Shown in pieces: positions 25,585 to 33,620 of a DNA stretch of 64,000 nucleotides. The stretch is from Leifsonia shinshuensis (GTDB taxonomy: Bacteria > Actinomycetota > Actinomycetes > Actinomycetales > Microbacteriaceae). Below the pieces are notes generated by a model that was given only the letters and a program-made list of their open reading frames with translations, ran no database searches and was not told the DNA's origin. The translations under genes were made by a program, and so were the position numbers. Within the stretch, counting starts at the first letter, position 1, and each line of letters opens with the position of its first letter. Where the stretch lies: positions 744,001 to 808,000 of the forward strand of contig NZ_JAVDVK010000001.1 of the NCBI RefSeq assembly GCF_031456835.1. The letters run 5' to 3'.

Positions 25585-26541
25585 TCAGCTCAGCAGGATC
25601 ACGAGGGGCGGCACCACGACGAGCAGCACCGTCGCGACGACCACGGCCGCGCGGAGCAGCGGGCCGACGGTGCGCCGGCCGTCCGTGAGGCGCTCCTCGC
25701 GCGCGACGAGGGCGGCGCGCCGCTGCTCGGGCGTGCGCCGGTCTTTGGGGGCGCCGAGGGCGGCGCCGGCGGGGCCGGTGGCGTCCACGAGGCGGATCGC
25801 CTCGGCGAGCACCGCATCCCCGGAGGTGCGGCGCGCCGTGTCGTCGGCGAGCATCTCGATCAGCAGGGCGACCGCGTCCTGCGCCCGGGTGGCGATCGGG
25901 AACCAGGGGAGGGAGCGCTTCCAGGAGCGGAACGCGTCCAGCAGCAGGTGGTGCTTCTGCCGCAGGTGGGCGCGCTCGTGCGCGACCACGGCATCCAGCT
26001 CGGCGGGGGAGAGCAGCTCGATCATGCCCTCGGACAGCACGGTCACGCTGCGTGCCCCGGGCAGGCAGTAGGCAGCGGGCGCGGGATGGTCGATCACGCG
26101 TGTGCTCGGAACGTCGGGCAGCGGGGAGGAGAGCAGGCGCAGCAGCTCCATGTGGCGGTGCCGCTGGTTGCGGCTCCGCACCGAGGTGAGCGCGAGATTG
26201 AGCACGAGGTGTGCGGTGAGAAGGACGGCCGCGCTCAGCAGGAACGCGTTCAGGAGGCTGACCTCGGGCGGCAGCGGACCGTGGAAGAGCGAGGCCCACG
26301 CTCCGCCGATGCGGCTCCACAGGTCGTCGCCGAACGGCTCGAGTCCCGCGAGCAGCAGCGAGCCGATCATGGAGATGCCCCCGGCGAGGGCGATCGACTG
26401 CCAGAGCGCCAGGGCGAGCGTCGGCGCGGCGGACGGCCACTTCGCCCGGGCGAGGAGCAGCGGCACGGGCCACGCCAGCGCGACGGCCAGCGCGCCCAGG
26501 AAGATCGCGCCGGCGAGCGGCGCGGCCGGGTCGGTGCTCAC
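25585..26541 (-). CDS. M56 family metallopeptidase, BlaR-like without sensor domain
   Basis: Integral membrane protein of 318 residues. The gluzincin motif is VVAHERAHLRQKH with HERAH at residues 188-192. Membrane helices lie before it (about 10-35, 42-65, 95-120), and a final helix closes the protein. BlaR1/MecR1 are nearly 600 residues because they carry an extracellular penicillin-binding sensor; that domain is absent here, as in the Rv1845c type of mycobacteria. Its start overlaps the BlaI stop (ATGA), so it is probably the protease that inactivates BlaI. The inducing signal is unknown. Confidence 0.88.
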   Translation of the reverse strand: MSTDPAAPLAGAIFLGALAVALAWPVPLLLARAKWPSAAPTLALALWQSIALAGGISMIGSLLLAGLEPFGDDLWSRIGGAWASLFHGPLPPEVSLLNAFLLSAAVLLTAHLVLNLALTSVRSRNQRHRHMELLRLLSSPLPDVPSTRVIDHPAPAAYCLPGARSVTVLSEGMIELLSPAELDAVVAHERAHLRQKHHLLLDAFRSWKRSLPWFPIATRAQDAVALLIEMLADDTARRTSGDAVLAEAIRLVDATGPAGAALGAPKDRRTPEQRRAALVAREERLTDGRRTVGPLLRAAVVVATVLLVVVPPLVILLS

Positions 26542-26906
26542 ACGCTGCGGTCGGCGAGGAGGCGGCGCAGCACCTCGGCCTCGGACTCGTCGACCGAGCC
26601 GACGAAGTAGGCGAGCGCCTCGGTGCGGTCGGAGGACGACTCCAGCACTTCGCGCATCAGGTCGGCGACGTGCCCGGCGCGGGACAGCGCGGCGTAATAG
26701 AGGTGCGGGCGGGCGTCACGGTCGCGCCCGACGAACCCTTTCGCCTCGAGACGGGAGAGCACGGTGAGGACCGTGGTCAGCGCCGGTGCCTTTCCGGTCT
26801 CGCGCGCCGTCGCTAGCCTGTCGCGGAGGTCGCCTGCGCTGAGGGGGGCGTCGCCGTCCCAGAGGGCGTCCATCACCGCCCGTTCGAGTTCACCCAGATT
26901 GGCCAC
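26538..26906 (-). CDS. blaI: BlaI/MecI family transcriptional repressor
   Basis: Protein of 122 residues with an N-terminal winged helix (LGELERAVMDALWDGDAPLS, then TTVLTVLSRLEAKGFV as the recognition part) and a C-terminal dimerisation helix pair. I chose the GTG at 26906 because it gives the family N-terminus and lies 6 nt after a TACCCT -10. It overlaps the M56 gene and is divergent from cydA. Two TACA/TGTA-type dyads lie in the gap, one over its -35 region, so autorepression and repression of cydABDC are both likely. Confidence 0.92.
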   Translation of the reverse strand: MANLGELERAVMDALWDGDAPLSAGDLRDRLATARETGKAPALTTVLTVLSRLEAKGFVGRDRDARPHLYYAALSRAGHVADLMREVLESSSDRTEALAYFVGSVDESEAEVLRRLLADRSV

Positions 26907-26912
26907 GTATCC

Positions 26913-26918
26913 AGGGTA
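26913..26918 (-). promoter_or_regulatory. -10 box of blaI (leaderless)
   Basis: TACCCT on the minus strand ends 6 nt before the GTG at 26906. The upstream dyad begins 20 bp further, over the expected -35 position. Confidence 0.6.
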
Positions 26919-26937
26919 GCGCGAACCGGCTGAGAAT

Positions 26938-26956
26938 GTTCTACACTCTGTAGAAG
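26938..26956. promoter_or_regulatory. BlaI-type operator 1
   Basis: The core TTCTACACTCTGTAGAA (26939-26955) is a perfect 7-3-7 dyad containing TACA-N3-TGTA, the hallmark of BlaI/MecI sites. It is centred at 26947 between blaI and cydA. Confidence 0.8.
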
Positions 26957-26961
26957 TAGAA

Positions 26962-26980
26962 GTTCTACGTTGTGTAGAAC
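26962..26980. promoter_or_regulatory. BlaI-type operator 2
   Basis: GTTCTAC-N5-GTAGAAC is a perfect 7-5-7 dyad centred at 26971, 24 bp from operator 1. It lies immediately before the cydA ribosome site, so a bound repressor would block cydA transcription. Confidence 0.8.
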
Positions 26981-26996
26981 AGTCGGAGGGATGCAC

Positions 26997-28409
26997 GTGA
27001 ACGAACTGCTGGACCCGCTCCTGCTGTCGCGCTGGCAGTTCGGGCTCACCACGATCTACCACTTCCTCTTCGTGCCGCTGACCATCGGTCTGGTCACCTG
27101 CACCGCCGTCTTCCAGACCGCCTGGTACCGCACCGGCAAGCCGCACTACCTGCAGCTGACGCATTTCTTCGGCAAGATCTTCCTGATCAACTTCGCCATG
27201 GGCGTCGTGACCGGCATCGTGCAGGAGTTCCAGTTCGGCATGAACTGGTCGAACTACTCCCGCTTCGTCGGCGACATCTTCGGCGCACCGCTCGCGCTGG
27301 AGGGCCTGCTCGCGTTCTTCCTGGAGGCGACGTTCATCGGCCTCTGGATCTTCGGCTGGGACCGTCTGCCGAAGGGTCTGCACCTCGCCACGATCTGGGT
27401 CGTCTCGGTGGGTAGCATCCTGTCCGCGTACTTCATCCTCGCGGCGAACGCCTTCATGCAGAACCCGGTGGGCTACCACCTGAACCCCGCCAAAGGACGC
27501 GCCGAGCTCACGGACCTGTGGGCGGTGCTCACCAACAAGGTGGCGCTGGCCGCGTTCCCGCACACGATCTTCGGCTGCTTCATGGTGTCGGCCGGCCTGA
27601 TCATCGCGGTGGCCGCCTGGCACCTGTCGCGCAACCGGCACCTCGACACGATGCGTCCCGCCCTGAAGTTCGGCCTGTGGCTGATGGTCGGCGCCGGCAT
27701 CGGCACCGTCCTCAGCGGCGACCAGCTGGGCCTCGCCATGGTCGAGACGCAGCCGATGAAGATGGCGGCCGCGGAGGCGCTCTACAAGACCTCGACCGGC
27801 GCGGACGCATCCTTCTCGATCTTCACTCTCGGCACACCGGACGGCGTGCACGAGCTGTTCTCCATCCGCATCCCGTACCTGTTGTCGTTCCTGTCGACGC
27901 ACAGCCTGAACGGCACCGTCGAGGGCATCAACGACCTGCAGGCGCAGTACACCCAGCTCTACGGCCCTGGCGACTACACGCCGGTCATCTGGGTCACCTA
28001 CTGGGCCTTCCGCTGGATGATCGGGCTCGGGATGCTGCACGTCCTGATCGCGGTGGTCGGCCTCTGGCTGACGCGGAAGGGCCGCACCCCACCCCGCGCG
28101 TGGATGTGGAAGATCGCGATCTGGGCGATGCCGCTCTCGCTGCTGGCGATGGTCGTCGGCTGGATCTTCACCGAGATGGGCCGCCAGCCCTGGATCGTGT
28201 TCAGCCTGATGAAGACCGCCGACGGCGTCTCGCCCGGCACGACGGGCGTCGAAGTGCTGATCTCGCTGATCGCGTTCACCGCCGTCTACGGCACCCTCGC
28301 CGTCGTCGAGTTCCTGCTCATCAAGCGGGCGGCGCAGAAGGGCCCGCAGGACATCGACCAGCATCTCGACGAGGCCGGCGAGCCCATCCCGGTCGCGACG
28401 GTCTACTAG
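26997..28409 (+). CDS. cydA: Cytochrome bd ubiquinol/menaquinol oxidase subunit I
   Basis: Protein of 470 residues, about nine membrane helices. His22 (TTIYHFLFVPL) is the expected heme b595 ligand; a second conserved His is in AAFPHTIFG, and GWIFTEMGRQPW marks the heme b558/quinol region. The Q-loop is short. I prefer the GTG at 26997, 6 nt after GGAGGG; the ATG at 26991 touches that ribosome site. The product reduces oxygen to water with high affinity. It is the first gene of cydABDC and lies directly downstream of two BlaI-type operators. Confidence 0.95.
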   Translation: MNELLDPLLLSRWQFGLTTIYHFLFVPLTIGLVTCTAVFQTAWYRTGKPHYLQLTHFFGKIFLINFAMGVVTGIVQEFQFGMNWSNYSRFVGDIFGAPLALEGLLAFFLEATFIGLWIFGWDRLPKGLHLATIWVVSVGSILSAYFILAANAFMQNPVGYHLNPAKGRAELTDLWAVLTNKVALAAFPHTIFGCFMVSAGLIIAVAAWHLSRNRHLDTMRPALKFGLWLMVGAGIGTVLSGDQLGLAMVETQPMKMAAAEALYKTSTGADASFSIFTLGTPDGVHELFSIRIPYLLSFLSTHSLNGTVEGINDLQAQYTQLYGPGDYTPVIWVTYWAFRWMIGLGMLHVLIAVVGLWLTRKGRTPPRAWMWKIAIWAMPLSLLAMVVGWIFTEMGRQPWIVFSLMKTADGVSPGTTGVEVLISLIAFTAVYGTLAVVEFLLIKRAAQKGPQDIDQHLDEAGEPIPVATVY

Positions 28410-28422
28410 GAGGAGCAGGGCA

Positions 28423-29454
28423 ATGGATCTCGCAGTTCTCTGGTTCGGAATCGTCGCGTTCTTTTTCGTCGGCTACTTCGTGCTCGACGGCTTCGACTTC
28501 GGCGTCGGGATGGCGCTGCCGTTCCTCGGCCGCGACGACGTCGACCGCCGCGTGATGATCAACACCATCGGCCCGGTGTGGGACCTCAACGAGACGTGGG
28601 TCATCGTGGGCGGCGCCGCGCTCTTCGCGGCCTTCCCGGAGTGGTACGCCACGCTGTTCAGCGGCTTCTACCTGGCGCTCCTGCTCATCCTGCTCGCGCT
28701 CATCGTGCGCGGCGTGTCGTTCGAGTACCGGCACCAGCGCGCCGGGGCCCGCTGGAAGCGGTGGTTCGACGGGATGATCGTGGTCGGCTCCGCGCTTCCC
28801 GCCTTCCTGTGGGGCGTCGCGTTCGCGAACATCGTCCAGGGTGTCGCCCTCGACGCGCACCACGACTACACGGGGACGTTCTTCGACCTGCTCAACGGCT
28901 ACGCGCTGCTCGGCGGGCTGACGACGCTGCTGCTGTTCTTCACCCACGGCGCCGTGTTCCTGTCGCTGAAGACCGACGGCGACCTGCGCCGGAGGGCGCG
29001 CCGCCTGGCCACCGTGTCCGGCGCCCTGGCGGTGGTCGTGGCCGCGACCTTCCTCGGCTGGACCGCGGTGACGCACTTCTCACCGGTGTTCCTGGCCCTC
29101 GCGCTCTTCGCGGCGATCGCGCTCGTCGCATCCTGGATCGCGAACCTGCGTGGCGCCGAGGGCTGGTCGTTCGGCTTCATGGCGGCGACCATCGCCCTCG
29201 CAGTTGTGTCGTTGTTCGCGGCGCTCTTCCCGGACGTGATGCCGTCGTCGCCGAACCCGCAGAACAGCCTCACCATCGCGAACGCGTCGAGCTCCGCCAC
29301 GACGCTGTCGATCATGACCTGGGTGGCGGCGATCTTCCTTCCGCTGATCCTCGTGTACCAGGCCTGGACGTATTGGATCTTCCGCAAGCGGGTGACGCAC
29401 GACCACATCCCGCAGGAGCCGGCCGAGCCCGTCGTCCCCACCGTGACGGTCTGA
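28423..29454 (+). CDS. cydB: Cytochrome bd oxidase subunit II
   Basis: Membrane protein of 343 residues, the usual CydB size, with about eight helices. The N-terminal FVGYFVLDGFDFGVGMALPFLG and the following GPVWDLNETWVIVGG are the conserved opening. AGGAGG lies 8 nt before the ATG, 13 bp after cydA. It forms the oxidase heterodimer with CydA. Its stop is directly followed by the cydD start. Confidence 0.95.
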   Translation: MDLAVLWFGIVAFFFVGYFVLDGFDFGVGMALPFLGRDDVDRRVMINTIGPVWDLNETWVIVGGAALFAAFPEWYATLFSGFYLALLLILLALIVRGVSFEYRHQRAGARWKRWFDGMIVVGSALPAFLWGVAFANIVQGVALDAHHDYTGTFFDLLNGYALLGGLTTLLLFFTHGAVFLSLKTDGDLRRRARRLATVSGALAVVVAATFLGWTAVTHFSPVFLALALFAAIALVASWIANLRGAEGWSFGFMAATIALAVVSLFAALFPDVMPSSPNPQNSLTIANASSSATTLSIMTWVAAIFLPLILVYQAWTYWIFRKRVTHDHIPQEPAEPVVPTVTV

Positions 29455-29455
29455 C

Positions 29456-31105
29456 GTGCGCCCGCTCGACCCGCGCCTGCTCCGCTACGCGTCCGCCACG
29501 CGCGGCACGCTGGCGGCCGGCGCCGTGCTCGCGGCGCTGCAGACCGCATCCATCGTCGCGTTCGCGTGGCTGGTGACGGACGTGATCGTCCGCGCGATCG
29601 CGGGGGAGCGGCTGCCGGAGCTGAGCGGGACGCTCGTGCTGCTCGGCGTCGTCATCGCCGTCCGCGCGGTGCTGCTCTGGGCCGTCGACGCAGTGGCGTC
29701 GCGCGGCGGGGCGCGCGCGGTCGGGCAGCTGCGCGAGCGGCTGGTCACGGCCGTCGGGAGGCTGGGACCGGGATGGACCTCCCGCCGCACCAGTGCCGAC
29801 GTCACCCTGGTCGCGGGCCGGGGCATGGAGGCGCTCGACGGCTACTTCGCGAAGTACCTGCCGCAGCTGATCGGCACCGCGGTCGCGACCCCGCTGCTCG
29901 TGGTGACGATCGGGTGGCGGGATGTGACCAGCGCGATCGTCCTGCTGGTGACGCTCCCGCTCATCCCGGTCTTCATGGTGCTGGTGGGATGGGCGACGCA
30001 GGCGGCGCAGCAGCGTCAGTGGACGGCGCTGTCGCGTCTGTCGAGCGGGTTCCTCGACGTCGTCGCGGGGCTGCCCACCCTCAAGCTGTTCGGGCGCCAG
30101 CACCGTCAGGAGGCGCGCATCCGGGAGGTGAGCGAGCAGTACCGCGTGCACACCATGCGGGTGCTGCGGATGTCGTTCCTCTCGGGATTCGTGCTGGAGC
30201 TGGCGGCCAGCCTGTCGGTCGCGGTGATCGCGGTGACGATCGGACTGCGGCTGCTGGGCGGTTCCCTCGACCTCTCGGTGGGGCTGTTCGTGCTGCTGCT
30301 GGCGCCGGAGGCATTCCTGCCGCTGCGCAACGTCGGCGCGTCGTACCACGCGGCCGCGGAGGGGATCGAGGCGGCGGCGCGGGCGTTCGCGGTGATCGAG
30401 GAGGCGGAGGCGGTGGATGGCGCCGCGCAGCAGGAGGGCACCAGCCGCGTGGCCTCGGAAACGAGCGGACTGGTGTTCGAGGACGTGACCGTCGCCTACG
30501 ACGGCCGGACCGCGGTCGACGGGTTCTCCGCGACGGCGCTGCCCGGCGAGCTGACGGTGCTGCGGGCCCCGAGCGGCGCCGGGAAGTCGACGCTGCTCGC
30601 GGCGGCACTCGGATTCGTCGCGTTCGAGGGCAACATCGTCGCCGATGGGCGCGTGGATGCCGGGGGACGGCGCGAGGCGCTCGCCTGGGCCGGTCAGCGT
30701 CCCGGGCTCCTCGCTGGAACGATCGCAGAGAACGTCGCACTCGGGGAGGAGCACCCGGACGCCGAGCTCGTGGCCCGCGTGCTCCACGAGGCCGCCGCGG
30801 ACGAGCTCGACCCGGAGACCGTGGTCGGCGCGGGCGGCAGCGGGATGTCGGGCGGGCAGGCGCAGCGGGTGGCAGTCGCCCGCGCGCTGTACCGCCTGCG
30901 GTCGCGGGGCTGCCGCATCCTGGTGCTCGACGAGCCGACGTCCGCCCTCGACGCCCGGACCGAGGAGCGGCTGGTCGCGGGCCTGCGGCGGATCGCCGCG
31001 GAGGGCGTCGCCGTGCTCGTGGTCAGCCACCGCGAGGCGGTCGCCTCGGCCGCCGGCCGAGTGATCACACTGGAGGCACGTCAGGAGGTGGCCCATGTCG
31101 GCTGA
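29456..31105 (+). CDS. cydD: Heterodimeric ABC transporter CydD (cytochrome bd assembly)
   Basis: Half-transporter of 549 residues: six membrane helices (about 20-310) then a nucleotide-binding domain. Walker A reads APSGAGKSTLL (Ala replaces the first Gly), the signature is MSGGQAQRVAVARALY and Walker B is ILVLDEPTSALD. With CydC it affects cysteine/glutathione or heme handling needed to mature cytochrome bd. The GTG start is one base after the cydB stop. It overlaps cydC by 11 bp. Confidence 0.93.
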   Translation: MRPLDPRLLRYASATRGTLAAGAVLAALQTASIVAFAWLVTDVIVRAIAGERLPELSGTLVLLGVVIAVRAVLLWAVDAVASRGGARAVGQLRERLVTAVGRLGPGWTSRRTSADVTLVAGRGMEALDGYFAKYLPQLIGTAVATPLLVVTIGWRDVTSAIVLLVTLPLIPVFMVLVGWATQAAQQRQWTALSRLSSGFLDVVAGLPTLKLFGRQHRQEARIREVSEQYRVHTMRVLRMSFLSGFVLELAASLSVAVIAVTIGLRLLGGSLDLSVGLFVLLLAPEAFLPLRNVGASYHAAAEGIEAAARAFAVIEEAEAVDGAAQQEGTSRVASETSGLVFEDVTVAYDGRTAVDGFSATALPGELTVLRAPSGAGKSTLLAAALGFVAFEGNIVADGRVDAGGRREALAWAGQRPGLLAGTIAENVALGEEHPDAELVARVLHEAAADELDPETVVGAGGSGMSGGQAQRVAVARALYRLRSRGCRILVLDEPTSALDARTEERLVAGLRRIAAEGVAVLVVSHREAVASAAGRVITLEARQEVAHVG

Positions 31106-32768
31106 TCCCGAGGTCCGTCGCATCCTCCGGCTGGCACTGCCGCCCGCGAGGCGGTTGTGGGCCGCCATCGCCCTCGGCGTGCTGAGCGGCGGAAGCGCCG
31201 TCGCCCTGCTGGGCGTGTCCGCGTGGCTGATCACCCGCGCGTCGGAGCAGCCGGCGCTGATGTACCTCTCGCTGGCCATCGTGGGCGTGCGCGCCTTCGC
31301 GCTCGGCCGCGCCTTCTTCCGGTACCTCGAGCGGCTGTCCGGCCACGACGCGGCCTTCCGGCAGCTGGGCACGGTCCGCGCCCGCCTCTACCGCCGGCTC
31401 GAGCCGCTGGCTCCGGACGGGCTGCGGGGCATTCGTTCGGGCGACCTGCTCACGCGGCTGGCGGACGACGTGGATGAGCTGCAGAACCTGTCGCTGCGGG
31501 TCGTCCAGCCGCTGGTCACCGCGGGCATCGTCGTCGCGGGCAGCGTCGTCGTCACCGCGCTGGTGCTCCCGGGCGCGGCCGTCGTGCTGACCGTGGCTCT
31601 GGCGGGCGCGCTGGCGGCCGGGGTGCTGGTGAACCGGTGGGCGACCGGCACGGCCGAGCGCCGGATCGCCCCGCTGCGGGCGGCGCTGAACGACGCGCTC
31701 CACGACCTGGTGAGCAACCTGGACGTCCTGACAGCGTTCGGAGCGCTCGCGGGCGCGCAGGAGCGCGTCCGGGCGGCGAGCGAGAGGCTGACGTCCGTCG
31801 CACGCCGCCGTGCGGTCGGCCTGGGTGTCACGGCCGGCGCCGTCTCGCTGTTCGCCGGTGCGGCCACGCTCGGCGCCCTGGTGGTCGGCGTCCCCGCTCT
31901 CGCCGCGGGGATGGACGCGCCCTCGCTCACGGTGATCGCCCTGCTGCCGCTCGCGGTCTTCGAGGTCTTCGGGGCCGTTCCGCTCGCTCTGGGAGCCTGG
32001 CGTCGTGTCCGCACGAGCGCCGAGCGGATCGCGACGACGGCTCCGGTGGATGTGCCGGACGGCATCCCCGTGGATGCGCGGGACGCCGCATCCTTCGCCG
32101 GTCCCGGCGTGCCCGAGGTGCGGCTGGACGGGCTGTCGGCGCACTGGCCCGGTGAGCACACGCCGGTGCTGCGCGACCTGACGCTCCGGCTGGCGCCGGG
32201 GGAGCGGGTGCTGCTCACCGGTCCCACCGGTGCGGGAAAGACGGCGCTCGCGCACGTCCTCACCCGGCTGCTCGACCACGACGGCGGCTACCTGCTGGCC
32301 GGCCGGGAGACGCGGGGCCTGCGGCAGGACGACGTGCGCCAGGCGGTCGGCCTGGTGGAGCAGCGGCCGCACCTGTTCGACGCGGACATCCGCCAGAACC
32401 TGCTCTTCGCCCGCGACACCGCGAGCGACGACGAGTTGCTCGGCGTGCTGGACCGGGTCGGGCTGCGCGAGTGGGTGCTCGAACGCGGCGGGCTCTCCGC
32501 GCCCGTCGGCGAGCGCGGCGCCCTGGTCTCGGGCGGGCAGGCTCAGCGGATCGCGCTCGCGCGGGCGCTGCTCGCCGACTTCCCGGTGCTCATCGTCGAC
32601 GAGCCGACCGCCAACGTGGATGCCGCGGTCGCGGATCGGATCGTCCGCGATGTGCTGACCACCGCAGCGGAGGACGAACGCACCGTGCTGCTCATCTCGC
32701 ACACCGAGGTGCCCGGCGAGCTGATCGACCGCAGCCTCCGGATGGAGGACGGGCGGCTGGTCGCCTGA
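31095..32768 (+). CDS. cydC: Heterodimeric ABC transporter CydC (cytochrome bd assembly)
   Basis: Half-transporter of 557 residues with an N-terminal six-helix domain and a C-terminal ATPase: Walker A GPTGAGKTALA, signature VSGGQAQRIALARALL, Walker B VLIVDEPTANVD. The ATG lies inside the end of cydD, which couples their translation. It completes the cydABDC operon and converges on the class IV aminotransferase gene 25 bp away without an evident hairpin. Confidence 0.93.
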   Translation: MSADPEVRRILRLALPPARRLWAAIALGVLSGGSAVALLGVSAWLITRASEQPALMYLSLAIVGVRAFALGRAFFRYLERLSGHDAAFRQLGTVRARLYRRLEPLAPDGLRGIRSGDLLTRLADDVDELQNLSLRVVQPLVTAGIVVAGSVVVTALVLPGAAVVLTVALAGALAAGVLVNRWATGTAERRIAPLRAALNDALHDLVSNLDVLTAFGALAGAQERVRAASERLTSVARRRAVGLGVTAGAVSLFAGAATLGALVVGVPALAAGMDAPSLTVIALLPLAVFEVFGAVPLALGAWRRVRTSAERIATTAPVDVPDGIPVDARDAASFAGPGVPEVRLDGLSAHWPGEHTPVLRDLTLRLAPGERVLLTGPTGAGKTALAHVLTRLLDHDGGYLLAGRETRGLRQDDVRQAVGLVEQRPHLFDADIRQNLLFARDTASDDELLGVLDRVGLREWVLERGGLSAPVGERGALVSGGQAQRIALARALLADFPVLIVDEPTANVDAAVADRIVRDVLTTAAEDERTVLLISHTEVPGELIDRSLRMEDGRLVA

Positions 32769-32793
32769 GCGCGGGCGCGGACCCGGTGGGTCG

Positions 32794-33603
32794 CTACTCG
32801 CCCGGCTCCGGCAGCGGCCGGGCGAGCGCCGCGAAGCGGGCGCGCCACGCATCCGTCCGCGCCGGGTCGGCGGCGAGCGCCGGACCGTCGACCCAGGCGG
32901 TGACCGCACGGATGCCGTGCAGCGCGTTGACCGCCCACAGCACGGCCCCCTCGAGCTGTGCAGGGCGCACCTCCTCCTCGTCGACCGGCACGCCGACCGC
33001 CGCGGCGATCCCGCGGACCGTCCGCGCGGCGACGCTGTCGACGCGCGGCAGCGCGAGCGGCGGGGTGAACAGGGTGCCGTCGCGCCACCACAGCAGGGCC
33101 GTGGTGGCGCCGTCGGCCACGCGTCCGTCGTCGAGGAGGACCGCCTCCTGCGCGCCGCGCCGCTGTGCGGCCTGGCGCGCCGCGCTCAGTCGTTCGATGT
33201 CCGGGCCCTTCAGATGCGGCACCTGGCGCGGGTCGCGTTCCGCGGTCGCCACCACCAGGCGCTCCGTCAGCTCGGGCGCCGGACGCACCCGCACGCGCAA
33301 CCGCAGCGCGTCGCGCACGCGCACCAGCTCGAACCGCGGGAACCAGACGCCGGTGCGCGGCAGCGCCGCTACGCCCGCCTCCCAGAACTCCGCGAGGTCG
33401 TCCCCGCCGTAGCCCTGCTCGCGCACCGTGTCGGCGAAGCGCGAGCGGTGCAGCCGCAGCGCGAGGGCCGCGCCGTGACGGACCAGGAAGGAATCGGCGG
33501 CAAGCAGCTCGGTCTCGACCACTTCGCAGTCGTCACGGATCCGCAGTTCGCCGTCCGCCCAGTCGGCGAGGGTCGTCAGGGGTTCCGTCGTGCGCGCATC
33601 CAC
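32794..33603 (-). CDS. Aminotransferase class IV, probable aminodeoxychorismate lyase
   Basis: Protein of 269 residues with the class IV PLP fold. The expected Schiff-base lysine is in PHLKGPDIERL near residue 145, and EAVLLDDGRVADGATTALLWW is the usual cofactor-phosphate region, with degenerate residues in places. It is divergent from pabB with only 17 bp between, so PabC activity (aminodeoxychorismate to p-aminobenzoate and pyruvate) is the natural reading. A D-amino acid or branched-chain transaminase is the alternative. The GTG start is leaderless. Confidence 0.78.
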   Translation of the reverse strand: MDARTTEPLTTLADWADGELRIRDDCEVVETELLAADSFLVRHGAALALRLHRSRFADTVREQGYGGDDLAEFWEAGVAALPRTGVWFPRFELVRVRDALRLRVRVRPAPELTERLVVATAERDPRQVPHLKGPDIERLSAARQAAQRRGAQEAVLLDDGRVADGATTALLWWRDGTLFTPPLALPRVDSVAARTVRGIAAAVGVPVDEEEVRPAQLEGAVLWAVNALHGIRAVTAWVDGPALAADPARTDAWRARFAALARPLPEPGE

Positions 33604-33608
33604 TCGCC

Positions 33609-33614
33609 TAGGCT
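33609..33614 (+). promoter_or_regulatory. -10 box of pabB (leaderless), overlapping the opposing -10
   Basis: TAGGCT ends 6 nt before the GTG at 33621. It shares five of its six bases with the minus-strand -10 box at 33610-33615. Confidence 0.65.
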
Positions 33615-33615
33615 A
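33610..33615 (-). promoter_or_regulatory. -10 box of the class IV aminotransferase gene (leaderless)
   Basis: TAGCCT on the minus strand ends 6 nt before the GTG at 33603. The two promoters therefore melt the same bases and should exclude each other. Confidence 0.65.
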
Positions 33616-33620
33616 GTCCG

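Noticed and set aside
26907..28364. Long upstream extension of the blaI frame, antisense to cydA
   Set aside because: Only the last 122 codons match BlaI. The rest overlaps cydA on the opposite strand and would run through both operators.
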